From Marisediminitalea alba (GTDB lineage: Bacteria; Pseudomonadota; Gammaproteobacteria; Enterobacterales; Alteromonadaceae), in contig NZ_PVNP01000192.1 in assembly GCF_002993365.1 (NCBI RefSeq), forward strand, positions 62,001-126,000: a DNA stretch of 64,000 nt. Reading direction: 5' to 3'. Positions within the stretch are counted from its first letter, which is position 1. The number at the start of each line of letters is the position of its first letter. Positions 8,939-18,136 of this stretch are shown here, in pieces. The notes beneath the pieces were generated by a model that saw only the letters and a list, made by a program, of their open reading frames with translations, ran no database searches and was not told the origin of the DNA. A program made the position numbers and the translations under genes.

Positions 8939-9859
8939 ATGGACAGATTAGATGCAATGCGGGCATTTGTGATGGTGGCTCGCAGCGGTTCATTTAGTGC
9001 AGCGGCAGATAAGCTCGACAAGTCACCCCAGCTGATCAGTAAGTACGTCTCGCAACTTGAAGCTCATCTGTCTACGCGTCTGCTCAACCGTACCACCCGT
9101 AAGGTGCACCTGACCGAAGCCGGCCAGCAATATCTGCCCAGAGCCAGTCAGGTACTTGATGAAATAGACGCCATGGAAAATCAGCTGGGCGACTTACAGC
9201 ATAAAGCTCACGGTTTATTACGCATCAGTGCGCCGGTAGCGTTCTCTACCCGCCATCTGGCGCCGCTTATTAATCAGTATCAACAACAGTACCCCGATGT
9301 GGATGTAGACCTGCACCTGAACGATCGAAAAGTGGATATTGTTGAAGAAGGCTTTGATGTGGCGCTGCGAATTGGTCACCTGAAAAATTCTTCGCTGATC
9401 GCCAAACGCCTGACTAACATTAATCTGGTGATGTGCGCCGCACCGGAGTATCTGGCCAGATATGGGGAGCCAAAAACCATGGAAGATCTGATTGAACACA
9501 ATTATCTGCGCTACAGCTTACTGGATAACGACAACAGCCCGGCCGCCCATCAGTGTTTAAATCAGCGCCCTCATCGCAGCCTTGGTACGGTGAGCTGTAA
9601 TCATGGTGAGTTTTTATGTCAGTCGGCAGCGTTAGGTCAGGGAATCGTTTTGCAGCCCACGTTTATTTGCTTTGAAGAAGTAAATGCCGGCCGACTCAGA
9701 CTCATTATGCGTGACAACGAGCCCGAGCCGCTGCATTTATATGCGGTGTATGCGCACCGGCAGTTGCTGGCCAGCAAGGTCAGAGCCTTTATAAACTTTG
9801 CTGCCGATTTTTATGGCGACACGCCCTATTGGGATAGCTGCCTGACCACAAACCAATAA
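8939..9859 (+). CDS. LysR-family transcriptional regulator (YhaJ/DmlR-like)
   Basis: About 306 residues. The N-terminal winged helix-turn-helix reads MDRLDAMRAFVMVARSGSFSAAADKLDKSPQLISKYVSQLE, followed by a LysR substrate-binding domain (LLRISAPVAFSTRHLAPLINQYQQQYPDV; GQGIVLQPTFICFEEV). The frame opens at a TTG (8924), but the family start MDRLDAM at 8939 is preferred. It is divergent from yqjF-yqjG-ygiD; in E. coli the LysR protein YhaJ activates yqjF, so this is probably the local activator. Effector likely an aromatic or quinone-derived compound (inference). Confidence 0.87.
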   Translation: MDRLDAMRAFVMVARSGSFSAAADKLDKSPQLISKYVSQLEAHLSTRLLNRTTRKVHLTEAGQQYLPRASQVLDEIDAMENQLGDLQHKAHGLLRISAPVAFSTRHLAPLINQYQQQYPDVDVDLHLNDRKVDIVEEGFDVALRIGHLKNSSLIAKRLTNINLVMCAAPEYLARYGEPKTMEDLIEHNYLRYSLLDNDNSPAAHQCLNQRPHRSLGTVSCNHGEFLCQSAALGQGIVLQPTFICFEEVNAGRLRLIMRDNEPEPLHLYAVYAHRQLLASKVRAFINFAADFYGDTPYWDSCLTTNQ

Positions 9860-9868
9860 ACCAGGCGT

Positions 9869-10786
9869 TTATTGCGCTTCTGCCATGGCGTGATACAGCT
9901 CGCGGATTTTTTTCACCATGGCACCGGGTTTGCCCTCACCGATGGTTCTGCCGTCAACATCGACCACCGGCGTTTGTGCGCCAAAAGTGCCGGTAACAAA
10001 CGCTTCATCGGCACTGTACACATCCACCAGGGAGAAGTTCTTTTCAAATACCGGGATACCGTTGGCCTTGCATACGTCGATAGTTTTCTGCCGGGTTATG
10101 CCTTTCATGGCGTAATCACCGGTGGAGGTCCACACTTCGCCTTTACGAACAATAAAGAAGTTAGTTGAGTTACAGGTACTGACAAAACCATGAGGATCAA
10201 GCATCAGAGCTTCATCAGCACCGGCTTTATAGGACTGGATCATTGCGGTTATACAGTTAATTTTACTGTGTGAATTTAAGCGCGGATCCTGAACATCAGG
10301 GTGGCCACGACGCACGTGAACGGTAAACAGGTTAATGCCCTTCTCCACCGGCACCAAATCCTGCGACTTGTATTCAGCAATGATCACTATGGTTGGCCCC
10401 CACAGGCTCAGACGCGGATCCTGATAAGGGGTTTTCTTCGGCCCCCGGGTAACCATCAGTCTGGCATGCACGCCATCGGTCATACCATTGGCATCTACCG
10501 TTTGTTGCAGCGCCGCTTTCAGTTCGTCACGGCTTTTGCCGATGTCCATATCCAGCGCTTTGGCACCGGCAAACAGACGGTCGAGGTGATCGTCAATAAA
10601 AGAAAACCTGCCTTTGTGTAAACGCAGGCCTTCCCATACGCCGTCCCCCAGCATAAAGCCACTGTCGTACACCGACACTTTAGCCTGATCCCGGGGCACC
10701 AGCTCACCGTTGATATAAATTAAAATATTCTGATTACGTTCGTCATCGATGGAGGCATGTGCGCCGCCCGCTTTATGTTCCTGCAT
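9869..10786 (-). CDS. Class IV (branched-chain/D-amino-acid type) PLP aminotransferase
   Basis: A 305-residue fold-type IV PLP enzyme. Signatures are YDSGFMLGDGVWEGLRLHKGRFSFIDDHLDRL at the N-terminus, the PLP lysine in RLNSHSKINCITAMI, and the catalytic-loop region EALMLDPHGFVSTCNSTNFFIVRKGEV with TGDYAMKGITRQKTIDVC. It resembles branched-chain and D-amino-acid aminotransferases but diverges from the housekeeping IlvE pattern, so substrate is open. The N-terminal 25 residues (His/Ala/Asp rich) precede the conserved start of the fold. It is transcribed divergently from a sulfotransferase-like gene; the two domains are fused in plant BCAT-like proteins as I recall, suggesting a shared pathway. 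Confidence 0.83.
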   Translation of the reverse strand: MQEHKAGGAHASIDDERNQNILIYINGELVPRDQAKVSVYDSGFMLGDGVWEGLRLHKGRFSFIDDHLDRLFAGAKALDMDIGKSRDELKAALQQTVDANGMTDGVHARLMVTRGPKKTPYQDPRLSLWGPTIVIIAEYKSQDLVPVEKGINLFTVHVRRGHPDVQDPRLNSHSKINCITAMIQSYKAGADEALMLDPHGFVSTCNSTNFFIVRKGEVWTSTGDYAMKGITRQKTIDVCKANGIPVFEKNFSLVDVYSADEAFVTGTFGAQTPVVDVDGRTIGEGKPGAMVKKIRELYHAMAEAQ

Positions 10787-11087
10787 GGCTTCCTCATTGC
10801 TGTTTTAATTGACACTTTTATTGTGACCAATGAAGTATACTTCAGCCCATACCTTTTAACCGATAAACCCGGTGTTCAACATACGCTCACCAGCATAAAC
10901 GATTAAAAGCAAGTAAATCACGGCGTTACCCTAGCATTTTCCTGCTCGCAAAACAAAATATTATATTGTATAAAATATTAAAAATAGACTTGAAAAAGTA
11001 CCGCCCGCCCGATTATGCTTGCCGGTATCGTGCATTTACCACCGGTCAGCAAGTAGTGGCCGGTAACAGATAAAAAGGAAGTTACCC
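10787..11087. promoter_or_regulatory. Divergent promoter region with a 14-bp palindrome
   Basis: This 301-bp gap separates the aminotransferase and sulfotransferase genes. A perfect palindrome TGAAGTATACTTCA occupies 10831-10844, 45 bp upstream of the aminotransferase ATG, and contains a TATACT on the minus strand that could be its -10 box, so a repressor there would block transcription. Toward the sulfotransferase, TTGAAA (10990-10995), 18 bp and TATGCT (11014-11019) form a candidate sigma-70 promoter. A very AT-rich stretch lies at about 10960-10986. No gene seen. Confidence 0.4.
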
Positions 11088-11810
11088 ATGCGAATAGCCA
11101 TGTGGTCTGGCCCGCGCAATCTCTCTACCGCCATGATGTATGCTTTTGGCGCCCGCGCCGATTGTGCGGTATGGGATGAGCCATTTTATGCGCCCTACCT
11201 GAAACACAGCGACCGGGTGCATCCTATGCAGGATGAGATTTTTGCCCGCGAAGAGACCGACCCGGTGGCAGTGGCAAAACGATGTATTGGCCCTACCCCA
11301 GAAAACAAACCGGTTTTTTACCAGAAACACATGCCCCATCATATGCTTGAATCGTTTCCGCTAGACTGGCTATCAGAAGTGTGTAATGTGTTTTTAATCC
11401 GTCATCCTGCGCGGGTGATCACCAGCTACCATAAAAAGAACGGTGCACCCTGTCTGGAAGATATCGGTATCCGCGCCCAGTGTGAGCTATTTAATAAAAT
11501 TGTCTCGGAGTCGGGTCAGTATCCTATCGTCGTAGACTCCTCGGATATTCGTCAGAATCCACCGGTGATGCTGGAAAAGCTGTGTAATGCCATTGGTATT
11601 CCCTGGGACCCGGCCATGCTCAACTGGTCTGAAGGCGGCCATCCCAATGATGGTGCCTGGGCAGAGCACTGGTATCCGGAAGTCTGGAAAAGTACTGGCT
11701 TCGCACCGGCCGAGCCCCCCATACCGGAACTGCCCGATGCGTTGCAAGGGGTACTGAAAGAAGCTCAGCCTTATTATGAACAGCTGGCGACTCACAAAAT
11801 AGCGCCTTAA
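11088..11810 (+). CDS. Sulfotransferase-like P-loop protein, partner of the class IV aminotransferase
   Basis: A 240-residue soluble protein starting MRIAMWSGPRNLSTAMMYAF, a 5'-phosphosulfate-binding type loop of the PAPS sulfotransferase fold. It continues with DEPFYAPYLK and a 3'-phosphate-binding-like VFLIRHPARVITSYHKKNG (Arg/Ser spacing as in sulfotransferases). Good ribosome site AAGGA before the ATG. The family is often annotated from its plant relatives, where this domain precedes a class IV aminotransferase on one chain (from memory). Whether it truly transfers sulfate or only binds nucleotide is unknown. The divergent aminotransferase neighbour supports a functional pair. Confidence 0.7.
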   Translation: MRIAMWSGPRNLSTAMMYAFGARADCAVWDEPFYAPYLKHSDRVHPMQDEIFAREETDPVAVAKRCIGPTPENKPVFYQKHMPHHMLESFPLDWLSEVCNVFLIRHPARVITSYHKKNGAPCLEDIGIRAQCELFNKIVSESGQYPIVVDSSDIRQNPPVMLEKLCNAIGIPWDPAMLNWSEGGHPNDGAWAEHWYPEVWKSTGFAPAEPPIPELPDALQGVLKEAQPYYEQLATHKIAP

Positions 11811-12048
11811 TGTACCTTTGAGTTAATCATTCAGCGGGGCTGGTGTTTCCTTGCCAGCTCTACCATCTCAGCATCTTCCCCACCCAAAGCAATCAACTTC
11901 AATCATAAAATTACACAATAATGATTATTTGTGATTATTTTTGTGTATAAATGTTTATTAATTGTGTATTCTCTCCCTGCATGTGTATTTTTTGTAAATT
12001 GTTCACCTAAAAATTACAAAACAATAAGTAAAGCAGGAGTAAGGAATA

Positions 12049-13101
12049 ATGCAGAATCCATTGCTTGGGGTGTTCTTTCATTGGTTGGGAGGCTTATTTT
12101 CTGCCAGCTTCTATGTACCGTATAAACGGATCAAAGGCTGGTCATGGGAAATATTCTGGCTAACCGGTGGGATTTTTAGCTGGCTGATTTGCCCCTGGCT
12201 GTTTGCCTGGGTACAAACCCAACAATTGTTTGAGGTATTAAGTACAACGTCATTCAGTGTATTACAACAATGCTTCCTATGGGGGCTGGGCTGGGGCTTT
12301 GGTGGTCTGACTTTCGGTCTGGCGGTCCGGTATATGGGGATCTCATCCGGCATGGCGATTGTACTGGGTCTGACCACCGTTTTAGGCACCCTTGGACCAC
12401 CGGTTTTCGATGGTACTATCGGTAAGGTGCTGGCTACACCAAGTGGCCAGTTTGCCGTATTAGGCACCTTTTTAACCTTACTCGGCGTCATTTTAGTAGC
12501 CAGGGCCACAGCCGAGAAAAACCGCAGTCTGGGCAGCCAGTCTGAAGACGCTATTGATATGAAGAAAGGCCTGATAATTGCGCTCTTTTCAGGGGTGATG
12601 TCGTCGTGTTTTGCGTTTGGCATTGCCGCCGGTAAACCTATTCGCGAACTCACGCTGGCCGCCGGCACCGACCATCTGTGGCAAGGCTTGCCGGTACTCT
12701 GTGTAGTCCTGGCTGGCGGGTTAACCACCAACGCCCTGTGGTGCGCCTGGCTGATCCACAAAAATCGTTCGGTAGCTGAATTTACCGGCCATACGCAGCA
12801 AAATAACCAGCGACTGGCTTCTAACCGGGTTCTCAAAAACTACCTGCTGGCAGCGCTGGGGGGATCCTTCTGGTACTTTCAGTTTTTCTTCTACACCATG
12901 GGCGAAAGTCATATGGGCGACTATGAGTTTTCCAGCTGGACCATTCACATGGCCAGTATCATTATTTTCTCAACCCTGTGGGGGCTGGCATTAATGGAAT
13001 GGAAAGGCGCAAATCGCAAGAGCAGAATGTTACTGCTAGTGGGCATCTCCTTGCTCGTATTGTCGACCATTCTTATCGGCGTGGGCAATTCATTACAATA
13101 A
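12049..13101 (+). CDS. rhaT: L-rhamnose/proton symporter RhaT-family permease
   Basis: A 350-residue inner-membrane protein with about ten hydrophobic segments, matching the RhaT family in length and pattern: GVFFHWLGGLFSASFYVPYKRIKGWSWE at the N-terminus, GLGWGFGGLTFGLAVRYMGISSGMAI in the middle, and GGSFWYFQFFFYTMGES towards the C-terminus. RhaT imports L-rhamnose with protons. No rhamnose catabolic gene is nearby, so the substrate could be another deoxy sugar. Ribosome site AAGGA 6 bp before the ATG. The 238-bp region upstream is AT-rich with no other gene. Confidence 0.85.
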   Translation: MQNPLLGVFFHWLGGLFSASFYVPYKRIKGWSWEIFWLTGGIFSWLICPWLFAWVQTQQLFEVLSTTSFSVLQQCFLWGLGWGFGGLTFGLAVRYMGISSGMAIVLGLTTVLGTLGPPVFDGTIGKVLATPSGQFAVLGTFLTLLGVILVARATAEKNRSLGSQSEDAIDMKKGLIIALFSGVMSSCFAFGIAAGKPIRELTLAAGTDHLWQGLPVLCVVLAGGLTTNALWCAWLIHKNRSVAEFTGHTQQNNQRLASNRVLKNYLLAALGGSFWYFQFFFYTMGESHMGDYEFSSWTIHMASIIIFSTLWGLALMEWKGANRKSRMLLLVGISLLVLSTILIGVGNSLQ

Positions 13102-13113
13102 ACCGTCACCATC

Positions 13114-13138
13114 AAAAAGCCCGCATAACGCGGGCTTT
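13114..13138. terminator. Bidirectional terminator between rhaT and the topA-yaiL operon
   Basis: AAAAAGCCCGC and GCGGGCTTT pair with an ATAAC loop; A-run on one side and T-run on the other allow it to serve both convergent transcripts. Confidence 0.85.
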
Positions 13139-13159
13139 CTTAGTCCTGAAAAATAGCCT

Positions 13160-13708
13160 TTACCAGGTTAAATCATCCGGAATTTCGTACTCTGCATACC
13201 AATCATCTTCGGCAGATTTTTGTTTATTCTCTTCACGAAGATCGGCACGATATATCACCACGTTCGCATCACGTTCGGCAATTTTATCAGCAACTGGTGT
13301 CGGTATCAGCGCATAGTCATCGTCCAGTCTGACCACTGCTAAGCGTGCATCCACCACCAGCTTATGCACTGCGTCACTGACATACATCCGCTTTACCACG
13401 TTGTTGTCGGTAAAGTTGAGAACGGTATCGCCATTGCCTTTCGGCTGTTGGTTTACCGTAATCAGCTGGCGGATTTGCGCCACCACGGCTTTTTTCTCAA
13501 GCTCCGCCTGACGCTGCTGATTAAGCTCGCGATCACGCTGCTTTTTTGCTTCAGCGGCCTGCTGAGCGGCCAGTTTATTTTCGTCCTCACCAACCGCAGT
13601 GCCTTTGTTTTTAAGTTTTTGCTTTTTACGTTTATCGGCTCTGGCCTGTTTGGCTTTGGACTTATCTGCCAAACCGGCTTTGAGCAACTGGTCCTGTAAT
13701 GATGCCAT
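13160..13708 (-). CDS. DUF2058 protein YaiL-like
   Basis: A 182-residue acidic/basic mixed protein starting MASLQDQLLKAGLADKSKAKQARADKRKK, the characteristic DUF2058 (YaiL) opening. A long charged coiled-coil-like helix at about 15-75 (QQAAEAKKQRDRELNQQRQAELEKK) is followed by a compact domain (LITVNQQPKGNGDTVLNFTDNNVVKRMYV). The frame is open further upstream, but the ATG at 13708 is the family start. It begins 13 bp after the topA stop on the same strand, so it is probably cotranscribed with topA. YaiL has been described as nucleoprotein/polysome-associated, but its function is unsettled. Confidence 0.85.
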   Translation of the reverse strand: MASLQDQLLKAGLADKSKAKQARADKRKKQKLKNKGTAVGEDENKLAAQQAAEAKKQRDRELNQQRQAELEKKAVVAQIRQLITVNQQPKGNGDTVLNFTDNNVVKRMYVSDAVHKLVVDARLAVVRLDDDYALIPTPVADKIAERDANVVIYRADLREENKQKSAEDDWYAEYEIPDDLTW

Positions 13709-13721
13709 AATCGGTGTCTGC

Positions 13722-16355
13722 CTACTTTTTCTTAGTGTCTCTGGCTTGCCATTTACCGTCCTGATACCAGGCAGACCAACCGGTGGCTTTGCCCTTAGCA
13801 TCTTCGGTCATGACATATTGCTGCTTGGTCTTACGACTGTAGCGAACAATTGCCGGGTTACCGTCCGGATCGGTTTTCGGTGCATCGGCCAGGTAATAAA
13901 ACTTGGGCGATATACGATCTCGGAAGCGGGCCAGCTCCTCCACCTTAGGCGCTCTGGTTTCCCGCGACTTGGGGAAATTATGGGCGGCCAGGAAAATACC
14001 GGAGGCGCCGTCTCTGAGCATGAAGTGAGCGTCACTTTTCTCACACTCTAGCTCCGGTAAATCAACCGGATCTTCCTTCGGTGGTGCAGGCTCACCGCTG
14101 CGTAATAATTTACGGGTATTTTTGCATTCACTGTTAGTACAGTCGAAGTACTTACCAAAACGACCGTTTTTGAGCTCCATGTCGCTGCCGCACTTGTCAC
14201 ACTCAATCAACGGACCATCGTAGCCTTTAATTTTAAAGGTACCGGCTTCAACGTAAGTCCCCGGACATGCTGGTGAATTACCACAAACATGGAGTTTGCG
14301 GGTTTCATCAACCAGATAACTGTCCATGGCCGTGCCACACTCCGGACAGCGGCGTTTAGCGCGTAAATCTTCGGTTTCCTGTTCGTCGTCGTTGTCGACT
14401 TTAACCACTTCCTCACCGGAGGTCAGGTTCATGGTATTGGTACAACGCTCTTTCGGCGGCAGGTTGTAACCAGAACAGCCTAAAAACACGCCGGTACTGG
14501 CCGTACGCACGTTCATAGGACGACCGCACTTATCGCAGTTAATGTCTACCGGTACTGCCTGATTGGGGCGCATACCGCCCGCTTCGGCTTCCTGTTCGGC
14601 TTGTAGCAACTTGCTGTAAAAGTCGCTGTAGAACTTATCCAGTACGGCTTTCCAGTTTTCATGACCTTCGGCGATTTCGTCCAGTTGCTGTTCCATGTTA
14701 GCGGTGAAATCGTAATTCATCAGGCCATCAAAGTTTTCCATCAGGCGATCGGTGACGATCTCACCCATTTTTTCAGCATAAAACCGTTTGTTTTCAAGGC
14801 GTACGTAGCCTCTGTCCTGAATGGTTGAGATAATGCTGGCGTAGGTAGACGGCCGACCGATACCCCGCTTTTCCAGTTCCTTAACCAGCGAGGCTTCGTT
14901 AAAACGCGCCACTGGTTTGGTGAAGTGCTGTTTCGGATCCAATTGTTTAAGCGCCAGCTTATCGCCAGGGTTAACGTCCGGCAGCAGTTTGTCTTCTTCT
15001 CCTTTTTTGCTTTTCTGTGGCTGCACTTTGGTCCAGCCATCAAATTTGAGTACCCGGCCTTTGGCGACCAACTCAAACTCACCGGCTTTTACTTTCACCG
15101 TGGTAGCATCATATTTGGCCGGTGTCATCTGACAGGCCACAAACTGACGCCAAATAAGCTCGTAGAGACGCTGTGCGTCGCGTTCCATGTCTTTTAGTGT
15201 TGCGGCCAGGGTATTTACGTTAGACGGTCTGATGGCTTCGTGAGCTTCCTGTGCGCCCTCTTTGCTACCGTAGCGATTTGGAGAGGCTGGCAGGTACTTA
15301 GCACCAAAGTTATCGTCGATGTAACCACGGCAGGCATCCAGTGCTTCCTGGCTGAGGTTGGTTGAATCGGTACGCATATAGGTAATATGACCCGCTTCGT
15401 ACAACCGCTGCGCCATCATCATGGTTTTCTTTACCCCAAAACCGAGACGGGTACTGGCCGCCTGTTGCAGGGTAGAAGTGATAAACGGTGCCGACGGACG
15501 GCTCTGGGTAGGCTTGGACTCACGGCTAACCACTTCATAGTCAGCCGGCTTGAGCGCCGCCAGCGCTTCATCAGTTTGCGCTTTATTAACTGGTTTAAAC
15601 GGCTTGTCGCTCTCTTTTACCACCTGCATGCGCAGTGCATCACTGGCTGCGGTGGTCAGGTCGGCATGCACATCCCAGAATTCTTCCGGCACGAAGGCCT
15701 TAATTTCACGCTCGCGCTCAACGACCAGACGCACAGCTACCGACTGTACCCGTCCGGCGGATAATCCGCGGGCTATCTTTTTCCACAACAACGGCGACAC
15801 CATAAAGCCCACCACACGGTCGAGGAAACGACGTGCCTGTTGCGCTTCTACGCGGTCCTGATTGACATCACCCGGATGTTCAAAGGCTTCCTTGATGGCG
15901 TTTTTGGTGATCTCATTAAACACTACCCGCTGATAGGTTTTGCCTTTCTGGCCCAGGATCTCCTGCAGATGCCAGGCAATGGCCTCCCCCTCGCGGTCCA
16001 AATCCGTTGCGAGATAGATGGTGTCAGCATCCTTGGCGAGCTTTTTCAGCTCGTTAACGACCTTTTCCTTGCCCTCTAACACCTGATAGTGCGCTTTCCA
16101 GTCTTGCTGAGGGTCGACCCCCATGCGGTCAACCAGCTTTTTATACTCGTATTCACGCAGGTATTTGGACTTGGCATCGTCAGACAATGTTTTCAGTTCT
16201 TTGGCTGGTTTTTTCGGCTCCACCTTGCCGAGCGCCCTGGTCGGCAGGTCGCGTACGTGGCCCACGGAAGATTTAACAATAAAATTTTTACCAAGATATT
16301 TATTTATTGTTTTGGCTTTGGCCGGAGACTCGACTATGACTAGTGATTTTGTCAT
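13722..16355 (-). CDS. topA: DNA topoisomerase I
   Basis: Type IA topoisomerase that relaxes negative supercoils. The 877-residue protein has the N-terminal Toprim domain ([33 protein letters not shown] with the acidic triad) and the catalytic tyrosine in [14 protein letters not shown]. After the core come three Cys4-type zinc-ribbon modules, starting [20 protein letters not shown] and [11 protein letters not shown] further Cys-poor ribbon-like tail ends [13 protein letters not shown]. Length and module count match gammaproteobacterial TopA. A plausible minus-strand promoter is noted upstream at 16455-16483. Confidence 0.97.
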   Translation of the reverse strand: MTKSLVIVESPAKAKTINKYLGKNFIVKSSVGHVRDLPTRALGKVEPKKPAKELKTLSDDAKSKYLREYEYKKLVDRMGVDPQQDWKAHYQVLEGKEKVVNELKKLAKDADTIYLATDLDREGEAIAWHLQEILGQKGKTYQRVVFNEITKNAIKEAFEHPGDVNQDRVEAQQARRFLDRVVGFMVSPLLWKKIARGLSAGRVQSVAVRLVVEREREIKAFVPEEFWDVHADLTTAASDALRMQVVKESDKPFKPVNKAQTDEALAALKPADYEVVSRESKPTQSRPSAPFITSTLQQAASTRLGFGVKKTMMMAQRLYEAGHITYMRTDSTNLSQEALDACRGYIDDNFGAKYLPASPNRYGSKEGAQEAHEAIRPSNVNTLAATLKDMERDAQRLYELIWRQFVACQMTPAKYDATTVKVKAGEFELVAKGRVLKFDGWTKVQPQKSKKGEEDKLLPDVNPGDKLALKQLDPKQHFTKPVARFNEASLVKELEKRGIGRPSTYASIISTIQDRGYVRLENKRFYAEKMGEIVTDRLMENFDGLMNYDFTANMEQQLDEIAEGHENWKAVLDKFYSDFYSKLLQAEQEAEAGGMRPNQAVPVDINCDKCGRPMNVRTASTGVFLGCSGYNLPPKERCTNTMNLTSGEEVVKVDNDDEQETEDLRAKRRCPECGTAMDSYLVDETRKLHVCGNSPACPGTYVEAGTFKIKGYDGPLIECDKCGSDMELKNGRFGKYFDCTNSECKNTRKLLRSGEPAPPKEDPVDLPELECEKSDAHFMLRDGASGIFLAAHNFPKSRETRAPKVEELARFRDRISPKFYYLADAPKTDPDGNPAIVRYSRKTKQQYVMTEDAKGKATGWSAWYQDGKWQARDTKKK

Positions 16356-16737
16356 AAATAAGAATTAAACCTTTGAATAATTTAAATTTTAGATAGCAAA
16401 CCAGGAAGAAAATAAGGCAATTACACTCACATAGTCTGGCGCTTCTTTTTTTAACATATATCTACAAAGTGAATGGAAAACAAGTTCTTCTTCATACTTA
16501 TTCGTAAAGTTTATTTTTCACCCACCCAAAATAGTGTATTTTTTAACCACTGCGATTGGCAGCGTAGTTAAAACACGTATAATGCGCCGGGTTGTCGCAA
16601 ATAACGGCAGAAATTACAACACTTAAATAAAAAAAAGTTGTACTTATATATAGCGTAATCATAGGCGCTGTCTGGTTATTCTGCCCCTTTGCTCAACAAC
16701 ATGTGTACCAAATGACTAAAAATTAAGGCAGGTTGTC
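16356..16737. promoter_or_regulatory. Divergent topA/astB promoter region
   Basis: The 382-bp gap contains no gene. For astB there is a strong sigma-70 promoter: TTGGCA (16556-16561), 16 bp, TATAAT (16578-16583), predicting a leader of about 150 nt. For topA, on the minus strand, TTGTTT (16478-16483), 17 bp and TATATG (16455-16460) is a weaker candidate. The region is AT-rich between them. I looked for an ArgR box near astB and did not find a convincing one. Confidence 0.55.
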
Positions 16738-18078
16738 ATGCAACATTGTGAAGCGAATTTTGACGGGCTGGTTGGCCCTACCCATAACTATGCCGGATTG
16801 TCTTTTGGCAATGTCGCCTCTTTTTCTAATGCGAATGCTATCAGCAACCCCAAGGAAGCCGCCAAACAGGGCCTGCAGAAAATGAAAGCGCTAGCTGATA
16901 TGGGTATGGTACAGGGCGTGCTGGCACCCCAGGAACGCCCTGATATCGCTACCCTGCGCCGTTTGGGATTTGCAGGCAGCGATGCCAAAGTGCTGGAACA
17001 GGCAGCCGCTCAGGCCAGAGAAGTGTTTCTGGCCTGTTGCTCGGCCTCCAGTATGTGGACCGCCAATGCCGCCACCGTTTCACCCAGTGCCGATACCGCC
17101 GATGGCCGGGTCCATTTTACGCCTGCCAACCTGACCAGTAAATTTCACCGCTCATTAGAGCCACAGGTCACCGGCAATATTCTTAAGGCAACCTTTGCCA
17201 ACAGCAAATACTTTGCTCATCACGCTCACTTGCCTGACAATGACCATTTCGGCGATGAAGGCGCGGCCAACCACACCCGTTTATGCAGTGCCTATGGCCA
17301 TGCTGGTGTTGAGGTTTTTGTATACGGCCGTCATGCGTTCCGCCATGATTTGCCCCAGCCAACCCGCTACCCTGCCCGACAAACGTTTGAGGCCTGTCAG
17401 GCCGTTGCCCGGTTGCATGGTCTGAGCGACGAAAGTGTGGTGTATATCCAGCAAAATCCCGAGGTCATCGACCAGGGCGTATTCCATAACGATGTGATCG
17501 CCGTAGGTAATCAAAATGTGCTTTTTTATCATGAGCTTGCTTTTTATAACAGTGAAGCTGCACTGGCTGAGGTAAAAGCCAAATTCGGCGACAAACCGCT
17601 CCACTTTATCAAGGTAAAAAGTGATGAGGTTGGCCTGCAGGACGCCATTAAAACCTATCTGTTTAACACGCAACTACTCACCTTACCCGATGGTAATATG
17701 ACCATTGTTGCGCCGTCAGAGTGTGAAGAAAACGCCACTGTTGCCGCTTATCTGGCTGAGCTGGTTAACCGTGATACCCCCATCAAAAGCGTTAATTACT
17801 TCGATGTAAAGCAAAGCATGCGCAATGGTGGTGGACCGGCTTGTTTGCGTCTGCGCGTTGCCCTGACCGACGCCGAACTGGCCGCCGTCAACCCGAGTAC
17901 CGTTATGAATGATGCGCTGTTTACCCGCCTCAATAGCTGGGTAGACAAGCATTACCGTGACCGCTTAACCGAGCAGGATCTGTGCGATCCGCAGCTGCTG
18001 GTTGAGTCTCGCACGGCACTGGATGAACTAACGCAAATCTTAAAGCTGGGGTCGGTTTATCCGTTCCAGCAAGCATAA
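16738..18078 (+). CDS. astB: N-succinylarginine dihydrolase
   Basis: AstB hydrolyses N2-succinylarginine to succinylornithine, CO2 and two ammonia, the second step of the arginine succinyltransferase pathway. The 446-residue protein starts with the family hallmark [21 protein letters not shown]. It carries [22 protein letters not shown] in the guanidine-modifying pentein fold, and the catalytic cysteine Cys369 in [14 protein letters not shown]. The other ast genes (astA, astC, astD) are not adjacent, so this copy is an orphan with its own promoter and terminator. Confidence 0.95.
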   Translation: MQHCEANFDGLVGPTHNYAGLSFGNVASFSNANAISNPKEAAKQGLQKMKALADMGMVQGVLAPQERPDIATLRRLGFAGSDAKVLEQAAAQAREVFLACCSASSMWTANAATVSPSADTADGRVHFTPANLTSKFHRSLEPQVTGNILKATFANSKYFAHHAHLPDNDHFGDEGAANHTRLCSAYGHAGVEVFVYGRHAFRHDLPQPTRYPARQTFEACQAVARLHGLSDESVVYIQQNPEVIDQGVFHNDVIAVGNQNVLFYHELAFYNSEAALAEVKAKFGDKPLHFIKVKSDEVGLQDAIKTYLFNTQLLTLPDGNMTIVAPSECEENATVAAYLAELVNRDTPIKSVNYFDVKQSMRNGGGPACLRLRVALTDAELAAVNPSTVMNDALFTRLNSWVDKHYRDRLTEQDLCDPQLLVESRTALDELTQILKLGSVYPFQQA

Positions 18079-18090
18079 TCATCAGCGCAA

Positions 18091-18118
18091 AAAAATGCCG
18101 GCAATTGCCGGCATTTTT
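18091..18118. terminator. Bidirectional terminator after astB
   Basis: AAAAATGCCGGCAATTGCCGGCATTTTT is an almost perfect hairpin with A- and T-runs; here 18091-18118. It separates astB from the convergent lipoprotein gene. Confidence 0.88.
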
Positions 18119-18136
18119 ATTGGTCTCAGTCACTGC

